Source: Lentibacillus saliphilus (GTDB lineage Bacteria; Bacillota; Bacilli; Bacillales; Amphibacillaceae). Taken from it: a stretch of 64,000 bases of DNA. Both the position numbers and the translations under genes were made by a program. Location: positions 186,001-250,000 of the forward strand of contig NZ_JABJXD010000002.1 of assembly GCF_019093865.1 (NCBI RefSeq). Reading direction: 5' to 3'. The notes below the pieces were generated by a model, which was not told the origin of the DNA, made no database searches, and worked only from the letters and a program-made list of their open reading frames with translations. This document shows positions 24,009 to 32,715 of the stretch, one piece after another; position 1 is the stretch's first letter; every line of letters starts with the position of its first letter.

Positions 24009-24839
24009 ATGTCACGAACAATGATTCAAGCAGCGGTAACGATGAAGCAGCTTCAACAAAAACTTGATGTGATCGGTCATAATATGGCGAACAGCCAGAC
24101 GACAGGGTACAAGCATCGTCAAGCGGAATTTTCTTCATTGTTATTTCAACAAATGAACAATATGAGCGATCCTGCTAATGCCCAAGGTCGCTCTACACCT
24201 GATGGTATAAGGATTGGTAGTGGTGCTAAGCTTGGAGGAATTAACATTGATTTGTCGCCAGGTGCAATTAAAGAAACAGAACGCGCCCTTGACATCGCCC
24301 TTTTAGAAAAAAACCATCTATTACAGTACACTGTTACTGAAAATGGCGTAACAGAAACGCGTTACACGCGAGATGGTGCGTTATATTTAAGTCCTAATGC
24401 AACGAACACGTCTATGTTATTGACAACAAAAGATGGACATCCGGTAATTGGTGAAAACGGACCAATTGAAATTGCGGCTGGTTTTGATGATATTTCTATA
24501 GCTCCGAATGGACAAATTACTGTTTCAAGACAAGGTGTCGTAGAAAATGTAGGGGCGCTTTCCGTTGTAGAGGCCGTGCGTCCACGGTTACTTGAGGCAA
24601 CAGGCGAAAACGGCTTTCGCTTGCCTAATGACAATAATCTTGGTTACAATCCAGCAGAAGTGTTGCAGGCTGTCGATGCAACAGGCGATCTTGTGAGAAG
24701 TGGCTCTTTGGAGCATTCTAATGTTGACATGGGTAAGCAAATGACCGATCTTGTTATGACACAACGTGCCTATCAATTTAACGCTCGAACCATTTCAATG
24801 ACAGATCAAATGTCTGGTCTTATTAATCAGTTAAGGTAA
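24009..24839 (+). CDS. flhP: Flagellar hook-basal body protein FlhP
   Basis: 276 residues. N-terminal motif VIGHNMANSQTTGYK and C-terminal SNVDMGKQMTDLVMTQRAYQ place it in the axial rod/hook family. It lies 12 bp after flhO behind AAGGAGG, so the two are translationally linked. FlhP is needed for hook completion in B. subtilis. Confidence 0.93.
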   Translation: MSRTMIQAAVTMKQLQQKLDVIGHNMANSQTTGYKHRQAEFSSLLFQQMNNMSDPANAQGRSTPDGIRIGSGAKLGGINIDLSPGAIKETERALDIALLEKNHLLQYTVTENGVTETRYTRDGALYLSPNATNTSMLLTTKDGHPVIGENGPIEIAAGFDDISIAPNGQITVSRQGVVENVGALSVVEAVRPRLLEATGENGFRLPNDNNLGYNPAEVLQAVDATGDLVRSGSLEHSNVDMGKQMTDLVMTQRAYQFNARTISMTDQMSGLINQLR

Positions 24840-24927
24840 GATCGCTACCAATATATACATGTTTTATCTCGATGAACAGAAAAGCAATTCCTGACTTAAC
24901 CAATTTTTACGTAAGAAGGAGAAACAC

Positions 24928-25335
24928 ATGATGTCAAATCATACCGATTCAAATGAAATGAGTAGGCGAACACAGCACATACAGTCTGAAACAGAACAGA
25001 CTGAAACACATACTGACAAAACGGATGCTTCAGCAAAGACACGAAAGACGTTACGTCAAAAAGAATCTGATTCGCTTCAGGTGTCTCATCCTTCTTCGCG
25101 TAAAGAACGTAAAAAACAGAAGAAAAAGCAAAAGGAAGAGAAACGGAAGAACAAGCGACCGATCAGGCGTATTATACCTATATGGTTACGTATTTTGATC
25201 GTCCTTTTGCTCATTGCTGTTGCGCTTATATCAGGCCTTGCTGTCGGATATGGTGTTATTGGTGATGGGGTCGTTAAAGATGTGCTCAATTGGGAAACGT
25301 GGCAGCACATTCGTGATATTGTTAATAAAGAATAG
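24928..25335 (+). CDS. EpuA-like membrane protein (annotated in bacilli as RNA polymerase subunit beta-like)
   Basis: 135 residues: a hydrophilic N-terminal half with a very basic Lys/Arg run (about 54-76), one membrane helix (about 83-107), then GYGVIGDG and [11 protein letters not shown], the conserved end of the EpuA family (PF11772). The family is often mislabelled DNA-directed RNA polymerase subunit beta; it is a bitopic membrane protein of unclear function. ATG codons at 24928 and 24931 both fit AAGGAG. Confidence 0.75.
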   Translation: MMSNHTDSNEMSRRTQHIQSETEQTETHTDKTDASAKTRKTLRQKESDSLQVSHPSSRKERKKQKKKQKEEKRKNKRPIRRIIPIWLRILIVLLLIAVALISGLAVGYGVIGDGVVKDVLNWETWQHIRDIVNKE

Positions 25336-25364
25336 GTATATCGCGTCAAAGGAGGCATACAATA

Positions 25365-25784
25365 GTGGATGTTGAACAAATTAAGCAAATCATTCCGCAT
25401 CGTTATCCATTTTTACTCGTTGATAAGGTTTTAGAAGTAGAAGAAGGAGAACGTGTCGTTGCATTAAAAAACGTAACAGTCAATGAGCCATTCTTTCAAG
25501 GGCATTTTCCTGACTATCCAGTTATGCCTGGTGTTCTCATCGTTGAGGCGCTTGCCCAAACAGGTGCAATTGCCGTCCTAGGTCGTGAAGAAAACAAAGG
25601 TAAGATTGGTTTTCTCGCTGGAATTGATAAATGTCGTTTTAAACGTCAGGTCAAGCCAGGTGATCAATTGCAGCTAGAAGTGGAAATCACGCGCTTAAAA
25701 GGACCTATTGGTAAAGGTAGAGGTAAGGCGACAGTGAATGGCGAAATTGCCTGTGAGGCGGATATTATGTTTGCGATTCAATAA
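25365..25784 (+). CDS. fabZ: (3R)-hydroxyacyl-ACP dehydratase
   Basis: 139 residues. Hot-dog fold enzyme of type II fatty acid synthesis that dehydrates beta-hydroxyacyl-ACP. The active-site His47 ([13 protein letters not shown]) and Glu61 (VEALAQTGA) are present. Length is normal for FabZ. GTG start behind AAAGGAGG. It lies 29 bp after the EpuA-like gene and ends in a terminator. Confidence 0.97.
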   Translation: MDVEQIKQIIPHRYPFLLVDKVLEVEEGERVVALKNVTVNEPFFQGHFPDYPVMPGVLIVEALAQTGAIAVLGREENKGKIGFLAGIDKCRFKRQVKPGDQLQLEVEITRLKGPIGKGRGKATVNGEIACEADIMFAIQ

Positions 25785-25807
25785 ACGGATACGTTAAGTG
25801 AAGCTGT

Positions 25808-25841
25808 AGACGTTCAATCTAAATCAGGTTGAGCGTCTTTT
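25808..25841 (+). terminator. Intrinsic terminator after fabZ
   Basis: 13-bp stem with one mismatch (25808-25820 with 25826-25838), followed by TTTT. Confidence 0.8.
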
Positions 25842-25957
25842 GTCGTTCCCCATTGAGGAACAATATTTATGATAAATTTCCTTGAAAAAAAGGGTATCTA
25901 TCTGCTTGTGTTGGTTAAACTACACGTGATACCGAATTAAATCAAGGAGGAATATAA

Positions 25958-26236
25958 ATGAAAAGAAAATGGATGTTAAAATTATTTGTTCCATTTATGG
26001 CACTGGCATTTGTAACAGCTTGCGGCAACGACAATGATATGGATCCACTTGATGATGATAATGCACCAATGGATCAGAATGACAACGGAGATATGAATGA
26101 CAACAACAATGATATGTTGGATGACAATGAAGATGGCGACATGAATAACGATAATCAAGACAATAACAATAATGGTACAGACGGAGATATGAACAACAAT
26201 AATAACAATAATGACATGAATAACAATAACGAGTAA
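25958..26236 (+). CDS. Low-complexity Asp/Asn-rich lipoprotein
   Basis: 92 residues. A lipoprotein signal (basic KRK, hydrophobic core, FVTAC) puts the lipidated Cys at residue 22. Everything after it is built almost only from D, N, M, G and E, with repeated DMNN/DNND-type units and a run of seven Asn. No domain is recognisable. Strong ribosome site (AAGGAGG) and its own terminator argue for real expression. It may be a surface spacer or cation-binding tail. Function unknown. Confidence 0.7.
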   Translation: MKRKWMLKLFVPFMALAFVTACGNDNDMDPLDDDNAPMDQNDNGDMNDNNNDMLDDNEDGDMNNDNQDNNNNGTDGDMNNNNNNNDMNNNNE

Positions 26237-26240
26237 TTGA

Positions 26241-26278
26241 TAAAAGAGCTGACATCATCATATAGGTCAGCTCTTTTA
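26241..26278 (+). terminator. Intrinsic terminator after the Asp/Asn-rich lipoprotein
   Basis: Perfect 13-bp stem (26241-26253 with 26266-26278), 12-base loop, T-rich right arm; A-rich left arm means it could also serve the opposite strand. Confidence 0.88.
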
Positions 26279-26390
26279 TCTAAATCCAGAAGTGTGTGGA
26301 CCTTTATGTATATTAAAGTGAAATGTGGATGAAGCTTTGAAAAAGAGAGAGTGCGCAGGCTTACTCTCTTTCAACACGATTTTCATCTGC

Positions 26391-26579
26391 TTATACGGAA
26401 ACATCGATCTGTTTACCAAGATCAGGATGCGGCGCAGGTGTACCAGACTGCTGAAGCATATCAATGAGTTGATTGCCTTGTTGCTCCATTAAGCTTTTTG
26501 TACGATTCATAATTAGAACACCAGCATCAGCTTTAACGTGTTGATTAGCCATCATAACAGATAGTGCTGCAATATCCAT
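26391..26579 (-). CDS. YjfB-family putative motility protein
   Basis: 62 residues. The pattern MDIAALSVMMANQHVKADAG, a central E-Q-Q-G segment and a final HPDLGKQIDVSV match the YjfB_motility family (PF14070), small cytosolic proteins often in flagellar regulons; function unproven. ATG preceded on this strand by GGAGGG about 5 bases away. Candidate promoter: an extended -10 TG-T-TAAGAT around 26655-26664 on this strand. Confidence 0.8.
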   Translation of the reverse strand: MDIAALSVMMANQHVKADAGVLIMNRTKSLMEQQGNQLIDMLQQSGTPAPHPDLGKQIDVSV

Positions 26580-26703
26580 CGAAATCCCTCCAAAACATAT
26601 GTGGACTGTTTACTCATGAAAATACCTTCATAAAAATACGATATATTCATCTTAACATAGTATGATTGTGCATTTCGATAAAACCGAAATAAAAGGATTT
26701 TAT

Positions 26704-26731
26704 TTGAAATATATTTTATATATAGTAAAAT
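26704..26731 (+). promoter_or_regulatory. Candidate promoter of comK
   Basis: TTGAAA (26704-26709) and TAAAAT (26726-26731) with a 16-bp spacer, 65 bp before the comK start, in a strongly AT-rich stretch. ComK binds AT-boxes, so autoregulation is plausible, but I could not place a pair of AAAA-N5-TTTT boxes with confidence. Confidence 0.5.
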
Positions 26732-26796
26732 TTAATTAGTTAAAATTAACACACCATTGTTCTATGCTCCAAAATCAATGAAAGAGTTGTGAATAG

Positions 26797-27318
26797 ATGG
26801 CACAGTATGGATATTTGATTTCTCGAAATACGAAAGCAATTCTCGCCCATGATTCACCTTATTATAAGGCGCGTATTTTTGAAAGGGAAGAACCAGAAAA
26901 CGTCATTAAATCCCCTCAAGTCATTTTAGAAGAAAATTGTATTATTTACGGCTCCTCACTACATGGGCGTCGTGAGTCTGTCAAAAAGCTACTTGGTCTT
27001 AAATATAAAGTCCCCATTCCCGTAGATCCAAAAAAAGACGTCTTCTTTTTCCCAACAGCTGCTTCCCGAAATAAAGACTGTGTGTGGCTCGCTTACTATC
27101 AAATTCAAAATTTCCGTGAAGAAGGTGATCGTTTAAAGGTTCAATTTTTAGACGGCACCTGTCTTTTAATCAACGTATCGTTACATGCTTTTAGCCAGCA
27201 GTACTTAAAAACGGCTCAAGTCATAACAATGATGAGTCGCCCCAGCTTCTACGATCATACCCAACCCTTCACATCTGTTAAGCTCGATCTACTCTCTTTT
27301 TTTCGAAAAAAATACTGA
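26797..27318 (+). CDS. comK: Competence transcription factor ComK family
   Basis: 173 residues. Recognisable ComK blocks: ISRNTKAILAHDSP at the N-terminus, SPQVILEENCIIYGSSLHGR, DVFFFPTAASRNKDCVWLAY, and LINVSLHAFSQQYLKTAQV. ComK is the master activator of natural competence in Bacillus. Slightly shorter than the B. subtilis protein (192 residues), mainly at the C-terminus. The ribosome site (GAAAGAG) is weak. Some bacilli carry two comK genes; only one is in this window. Confidence 0.85.
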   Translation: MAQYGYLISRNTKAILAHDSPYYKARIFEREEPENVIKSPQVILEENCIIYGSSLHGRRESVKKLLGLKYKVPIPVDPKKDVFFFPTAASRNKDCVWLAYYQIQNFREEGDRLKVQFLDGTCLLINVSLHAFSQQYLKTAQVITMMSRPSFYDHTQPFTSVKLDLLSFFRKKY

Positions 27319-27455
27319 CTAAAATTCACTTTTTAAAACATAACACATCATATAACCTCAGATTAACAGCATGACTAACCGTTCATTTTTACATTTTTTT
27401 AACTTGTAAAAAGCAATTCATCTGTATAAAATGGATTGTATGAAATTGCGTATGA

Positions 27456-27480
27456 TTATGACTGACCAGTAAGTATAAAA
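27456..27480 (+). promoter_or_regulatory. Candidate TetR-type operator before the efflux operon
   Basis: ACTGACCAGT at 27461-27470 (arms ACTG/CAGT) embedded in TTAT...ATAA (27456-27478) forms an imperfect palindrome next to an AT-rich TATAAAAT. It resembles operators of TetR-family regulators and lies 73 bp upstream of the regulator gene, so autorepression is likely (inference). Confidence 0.4.
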
Positions 27481-27542
27481 TATTAATGAGAATATGAAAC
27501 ACATGTAAATACATAAACGTAACAGTTAGGGGGATATGACTG

Positions 27543-28427
27543 ATGAAAAATAAAGAGTTGCAGCTTATGAAATATGGCATGAAGTTATTCGCCCAAAAAG
27601 GCTATCATAATACGTCTATTCAAGAGATTGCTACAGCAGCAAGTATGTCAAAAGGGTCTTTTTATCTATACTTCCAATCAAAAGAAGATTTTATAACGCG
27701 TACAATTCATTATCATTATGAGGAAATCACGCACCGGATCCAAGCCACTAGCTCACGTGATGACTTAAATCCGAAAGAAAGCATGGCCGCTCAAATTGCA
27801 ATCCTTGTAGATTATGTGTATACATACAAAGATTTTATTATGATGCACGTAAGAGAAAATATTCCTGCTGGACAACATACAGATCAGCTGATGTGGCAAA
27901 TGAAAGTTGAAAATTTTCATTGGCTTAAAGATAATTTACAGGCGATATACAGGGATACTTTAGGTGAATATTTTATAGATGCGACAATCCAATGCGATGG
28001 GCTGCTAAATGGCTATTTTAAATGGATGGTTATGGACGATATCAATATCGATCCACATGTTGCCGGATCATATCTTATCAAGCGAATTGACAATTTAGTG
28101 AATGGCATGTTAGCGCAAGAAGATCCACCACTTATAAGCTGGGAGGCACTACCGGATGCTTACAAAATGGAAGAATCCGGTGAAGTGAAAGAGAAACTGA
28201 TGATTAGGATTGATGAGCTAAAGCAAATGGTTGATCAAGTCGAATTATCGCAGGACAGAAAAGCACAGCTCAACGAAGCCGCTGATATTATTTTGAATGA
28301 GCTTCTTAAAGATACGCCCCGTATGATTATGGTCCAAGGCATGCTGGCGCATTTTAGACCGATTGCTGAGCTTGGCCCCTTAACGGAGGAAATTGCGAAT
28401 CTGCTTGATGTTGAACTGTTGCAATAA
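27543..28427 (+). CDS. yerO: TetR/AcrR family regulator of the RND efflux operon (YerO-like)
   Basis: 294 residues. N-terminal TetR helix-turn-helix (GMKLFAQKGYHNTSIQEIAT, then SMSKGSFYLYFQSKEDF) within residues 1-50; the rest is the ligand-binding helical domain, longer than usual for TetR and about the length of B. subtilis YerO (289), which controls swrC. Located just upstream of the adaptor and pump genes. ATG at 27543. Confidence 0.82.
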   Translation: MKNKELQLMKYGMKLFAQKGYHNTSIQEIATAASMSKGSFYLYFQSKEDFITRTIHYHYEEITHRIQATSSRDDLNPKESMAAQIAILVDYVYTYKDFIMMHVRENIPAGQHTDQLMWQMKVENFHWLKDNLQAIYRDTLGEYFIDATIQCDGLLNGYFKWMVMDDINIDPHVAGSYLIKRIDNLVNGMLAQEDPPLISWEALPDAYKMEESGEVKEKLMIRIDELKQMVDQVELSQDRKAQLNEAADIILNELLKDTPRMIMVQGMLAHFRPIAELGPLTEEIANLLDVELLQ

Positions 28428-28501
28428 CTGGTATGACTGTCTTTTAAAAGATAGATCACTTAAGAAGGTTTTGAATCAAAGATATTTAGGAGGCGTTATA
28501 T

Positions 28502-29371
28502 ATGAAAAAGATTTATATGCTACTTATTGCTGCATTAACCATGAGCATAATGGCCGCATGTAGTAATGAGGATGAGAATACGACTGAACAGGATGATCAA
28601 CGACCGATTCCTGTCGAAACAACTCAAGCAACAGAGGGCAATCTAATCATTAATCGACATGTCGTCGGTAGAGCTGTCCCATCGAAAACAACACCAATCA
28701 TGGTGATACAGCCAGGTGAAGTGGATGAGCTTAATGTAGACAATGGCGATACTGTTGAAGAGGATGAACAGATTGCTATTGTTAATGCGCGGACAGGAAA
28801 GCAAACATTAAAAGCCCCAACAGCGGGTACAATTATACAATTAGACAAAGCGGAAGGCGATCTCGTTGCGACGGATAGTCCGTTTGCCGTTATCGCTAAT
28901 CTTGATGAATTAACAATCCAACTGTCTGTAACAGCTAGCGTTCGTGACCTTATTGAAAAAGAGACGACATATGACGCCGTAGTAGACAATGGAACTTATG
29001 AAGCGGCTGTTACATCGATTGGTATTATGCCAAATGATCAAGGGCTTTATCCTGTTGAATTGAAGATGCAAAATGAAGATAGAAGCATTTTACCAGGGAT
29101 GGTTGTGACGGTTAATGTTCCTGAAAAACGAGTCGATCATACGATTCTTGTGCCAACGGCTGCCATCGTTGAAGAAACTGACGGTGCCTTTGTTTACATC
29201 GTGTCAGATGGTCGTGTGACAAAAACAAAGGTTGATATTGCCGATGTTCAATCAGATCAAACGGCTATAGAGAGTGGTGTGAAAGCAGGAGACGAGATTG
29301 TTGTGAATGGTCAGTTATCGCTTCAAGATAAAAGTGAGGTCAACGTTGTGAAGGAAGGAGCGTCATCGTGA
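28502..29371 (+). CDS. RND efflux adaptor lipoprotein (membrane-fusion protein)
   Basis: 289 residues. Lipobox IMAAC with Cys20, then a biotinyl-lipoyl-like barrel (GEVDELNVDNGDTVEEDEQI; LKAPTAGTIIQLDKAEGDLV) and a beta-barrel/proximal domain (LPGMVVTVNVPEKRVDHTIL). It lacks a long coiled-coil hairpin, as expected for an adaptor in a bacterium without an outer membrane. It overlaps the pump gene by 4 bp. B. subtilis swrC has no such neighbour that I recall, so this operon form is a variant. Confidence 0.85.
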   Translation: MKKIYMLLIAALTMSIMAACSNEDENTTEQDDQRPIPVETTQATEGNLIINRHVVGRAVPSKTTPIMVIQPGEVDELNVDNGDTVEEDEQIAIVNARTGKQTLKAPTAGTIIQLDKAEGDLVATDSPFAVIANLDELTIQLSVTASVRDLIEKETTYDAVVDNGTYEAAVTSIGIMPNDQGLYPVELKMQNEDRSILPGMVVTVNVPEKRVDHTILVPTAAIVEETDGAFVYIVSDGRVTKTKVDIADVQSDQTAIESGVKAGDEIVVNGQLSLQDKSEVNVVKEGASS

Positions 29372-32300
29372 AATTAGTTCAAACATCTGTTAAACGCCCT
29401 GTTGGCGTGATCATGATTGTCTTAGCGATTATCGCTTTGGGCATAGTGTCCGTCCGCAGTCTTGCGATAGACTTATTTCCTAAAATAGACTTACCGATCG
29501 CTGTTGTTGCGACAAGCTATCCAGATGCTGCACCTGAAGATGTTGAAGAACTGTTGAGTCGCCCAATCGAAGGTGCCATCAGTTCGATCGAAGGTATTGA
29601 TACCATTCAATCTCAATCACAGCCGGGTGCGTCACTTGTCGTCATGATGTTTAAAAATGGCACCGATCTTGATCAAGCCTTGCTAGATGTCAGAGAAAAA
29701 ATTGATCAAGTGAAAGGCTTTTTACCAGAGCAAGCGAACGAGCCGAGCATTATTAGGTTTAGCCCTGATCAGCTTCCACTCATGTGGGTGAGCTTAACAG
29801 GGCAAGAAGCCGAGCAATTGACGGCAGTCGCGAATAACCAAGTTGTCCCTTATTTTGAACGACAAGGGGGCGTTGCTTCAGTCACTGTTGAGGGCGCGAA
29901 ACAACGGGAAATTCGCGTCGTTCTTGACGAATCTGCACTACAGCAATATGGGGTAAATGCTCAGTCCATTGCCCAGGCGCTGAACAGCACGAATCAGTCA
30001 GCCTCTGTTGGCGTTGTTGAAAAAGGGAGTAAGGATTTACAGCTACGTGTTGTCGGTGAATTCACCTCTGTAAAAGATATTAAACAAACGCTTATCCAGA
30101 CAGCTACAGGTGCGACAATTCATTTAGAAGATGTTGCGCAAGTATCTGATACATTTAAAAAGACGTCTTCAGAGACATTGGTTAACGGTAAATCGTCCGT
30201 TGTATTGTCGATTATGAAAAAGACCGACGGCAATCCAGTCGATGTCGCTCACAACGTCAAGGATGCCATTAATGAGCTACAAAATAATTTATCATCAGAT
30301 GTCAATCTTGACGTCGTCATCGATACGTCAGAGTTTATCGAGCTATCAATAGACTCAGTCGTTCAAAATATTTTGATCGGTGGCGTTATATCAATTTTTA
30401 TTTTGCTTTTGTTTTTAAAAAGCATCCGAGCAACAATCGTCATTGGCTTGTCCATTCCGATCGCCATTATTTCAACGTTTACGCTTATGTATTTTACAGG
30501 TGAAACATTAAACGTGCTGACCCTCGGTGGCTTGGCGCTTGGTCTCGGTATGATGGTCGATAGTTCAATCGTTATATTAGAGCATATTTATACGTACAGA
30601 CAACGCGGCTACAATTTAAAGGAGGCTGCGATAAAAGGGGCGTCTGAGCTAGCGCCTGCGGTTATTGCATCCACAACAACGACATTGGTTGTATTCTTGC
30701 CAATCATTTATGTTGAGGGCATCGCCTCGGATTTATTTACGCCGCTCGCATTGGCAGTGTCGTTTGCATTAATTACGTCTCTTATTTCAGCGATTACACT
30801 TGTCCCGATGCTGTCATCGAAGCTTCTTGCGAAAGCGATGGGAGACGAAGGACGTCGCTATTGGTTCAATCGCTTTCTTGATAAATTAGGTAATGTCTAT
30901 CAAGGGGGACTGCAGTGGGTGTTAAAGCACCGCAAAACAACCATTGCTGGAACAATTATCGTTATTGTTGGAAGCTTAGCCTTAACGCCAATGATCGGTG
31001 CAGAATTTATTCCGTCTGCCGATCAAGGTCAAATGCAAATAACTGTTGAAACAGAAGCAGGCACATCGTTAGAGGATACGCAAAAAGTTGTTGAACAAAT
31101 TAATGAAAAAGTGATCGCTTATGACTCAGTCATCGAGACCAACTTCGTTACAGTTGGTGGTGGCGATCAGTTCGGTGGCAGTATGGTGGGAAGTGGCAAT
31201 ACAGCTTCGTTTATGCTGCAGCTGATACCAGCAGGAGAACGCGACCGTTCAACGACAGATATCGCGACAGCACTTGATGAAGATGTGCAAGACATCCCAG
31301 GAGCCGAAATAACTGTGAGTGCAATGGATGGCGGCATGAGTATGGGCGATCCGATTCAAATTCAGTTGAATGGTCCTGAACATAGTGTCTTACGTGAACT
31401 GGCAGCGGAAGTCGTTGAAGAGATTCAAACGGTAGACGGTGTGTATAATCCGCAAAGTGGTGCCTCAGAAGGTATTCCACAAATGACGATTAAAGTCGAT
31501 GAAGCAGCTGCAGCGGCTTATGGACTTACAGAGCAACAGATTACAGCTCAAATCCAAATGACCTTGAATGGTCAAACAGCAACACGTTATCGTGAGGCAG
31601 GTCAAGAAATTGACGTTGTTATGATGTATCCTGAGGAGAATTACCGCACGATTAGCGATCTACAAGACTTGAAAATACAATCGCCAACTGGCGCAGCAAT
31701 TCCATTACAGGATGTCGCAGAGCTTGTCCAAACTCAAGGACCAGCGACCTTGCTTAGGCAAAATCAACAACCACAGTTGAACATTACGAGTAGTGTGGTT
31801 GACCGTGATCTCGGAAGTGTTGTGAACGACATCGAAGCGACGCTTGATGACATGGCATTTCCTGAAGGCTACTCCTACGAAATGGGTGGGCAGGCAGAGG
31901 ATATGCAAAAGTCATTCGCTGATTTAGCACTCGCACTCGTGTTCTCAATTTTTCTCGTATATGCGGTCATGGCTATTCAATTTGAGAATTTCTTGTTTCC
32001 GTTCATTATCATGTTCGCAATGCCTACGACCGTTGTAGGTGTCTTGCTAGGGCTATTCATTACCGGATTACCGCTCAGCATACCTGGCTTTATAGGTATC
32101 ATCATGCTCGCTGGTATTGTGGTGAACAACTCGATTGTACTCGTTGACTACATCAACATTTTGCGTCGCAGAGGTATGGATCGCTATGAAGCCATATTAG
32201 AAGCAGGTCGCAGTCGTTTGCGCCCAATCATGATGACCACTTTAACGACAATATTGGCCTTGATTCCATTGGCACTTGCACTAGGTGAAGGTGCAGAAAC

Positions 32301-32445
32301 ACAGCAGCCGCTCGCCGTTACAATTATTTTTGGACTGAGTGTGTCTAGTTTATTTACATTGCTGCTCGTTCCAGTTATCTACTCATTGTTTGATGACTTA
32401 ACAGCCAAACTAACAAGAAGAAACAAAAAGAAACGCGAAGCATAG
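29368..32445 (+). CDS. swrC: RND-family efflux pump (SwrC/AcrB-like)
   Basis: 1025 residues in two homologous halves: TM1 near the N-terminus, a large extracytoplasmic loop, TM2-6, then the same again. Proton-relay Asp in TM4 (LGLGMMVDSSIVILEH), second-half counterpart GIVVNNSIVLVDYINILRRR, and GAEFIPSADQGQM are typical of HAE-type pumps. Related to SwrC (YerP), which exports surfactin and is needed for swarming; substrate here is inferred. GTG start coupled to the adaptor. Confidence 0.88.
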   Translation: MKLVQTSVKRPVGVIMIVLAIIALGIVSVRSLAIDLFPKIDLPIAVVATSYPDAAPEDVEELLSRPIEGAISSIEGIDTIQSQSQPGASLVVMMFKNGTDLDQALLDVREKIDQVKGFLPEQANEPSIIRFSPDQLPLMWVSLTGQEAEQLTAVANNQVVPYFERQGGVASVTVEGAKQREIRVVLDESALQQYGVNAQSIAQALNSTNQSASVGVVEKGSKDLQLRVVGEFTSVKDIKQTLIQTATGATIHLEDVAQVSDTFKKTSSETLVNGKSSVVLSIMKKTDGNPVDVAHNVKDAINELQNNLSSDVNLDVVIDTSEFIELSIDSVVQNILIGGVISIFILLLFLKSIRATIVIGLSIPIAIISTFTLMYFTGETLNVLTLGGLALGLGMMVDSSIVILEHIYTYRQRGYNLKEAAIKGASELAPAVIASTTTTLVVFLPIIYVEGIASDLFTPLALAVSFALITSLISAITLVPMLSSKLLAKAMGDEGRRYWFNRFLDKLGNVYQGGLQWVLKHRKTTIAGTIIVIVGSLALTPMIGAEFIPSADQGQMQITVETEAGTSLEDTQKVVEQINEKVIAYDSVIETNFVTVGGGDQFGGSMVGSGNTASFMLQLIPAGERDRSTTDIATALDEDVQDIPGAEITVSAMDGGMSMGDPIQIQLNGPEHSVLRELAAEVVEEIQTVDGVYNPQSGASEGIPQMTIKVDEAAAAAYGLTEQQITAQIQMTLNGQTATRYREAGQEIDVVMMYPEENYRTISDLQDLKIQSPTGAAIPLQDVAELVQTQGPATLLRQNQQPQLNITSSVVDRDLGSVVNDIEATLDDMAFPEGYSYEMGGQAEDMQKSFADLALALVFSIFLVYAVMAIQFENFLFPFIIMFAMPTTVVGVLLGLFITGLPLSIPGFIGIIMLAGIVVNNSIVLVDYINILRRRGMDRYEAILEAGRSRLRPIMMTTLTTILALIPLALALGEGAETQQPLAVTIIFGLSVSSLFTLLLVPVIYSLFDDLTAKLTRRNKKKREA

Positions 32446-32457
32446 ATATTATTGATT

Positions 32458-32486
32458 AAACCCTCTGTTCAGTCAGAGGGTTTTTT
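32458..32486 (+). terminator. Intrinsic terminator after the RND pump
   Basis: Perfect stem CCCTCTG (32461-32467) / CAGAGGG (32474-32480), extended by AAA/TTT, 6-base loop, T-run. The remaining 229 bases to the next gene show nothing definite. Confidence 0.92.
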
Positions 32487-32715
32487 GCATTTTTAAATTG
32501 GACAACAATTTAGATCGTTTTATCGTGAGAACGACGTTTTAAACGAACATAGAACGGGTATTCAAAAAAGAGTATTTTTATACGCATTAAGGTGAGGGAG
32601 GCATCCATATTTCATATGTAGCTCAAGTAGACGTCTAATAAGTACATCAGAACAAAAGGCATCAAATTCTTTTACCAAACATCAGACGAACAACTCAATA
32701 TGAAGGAGATTAAGC

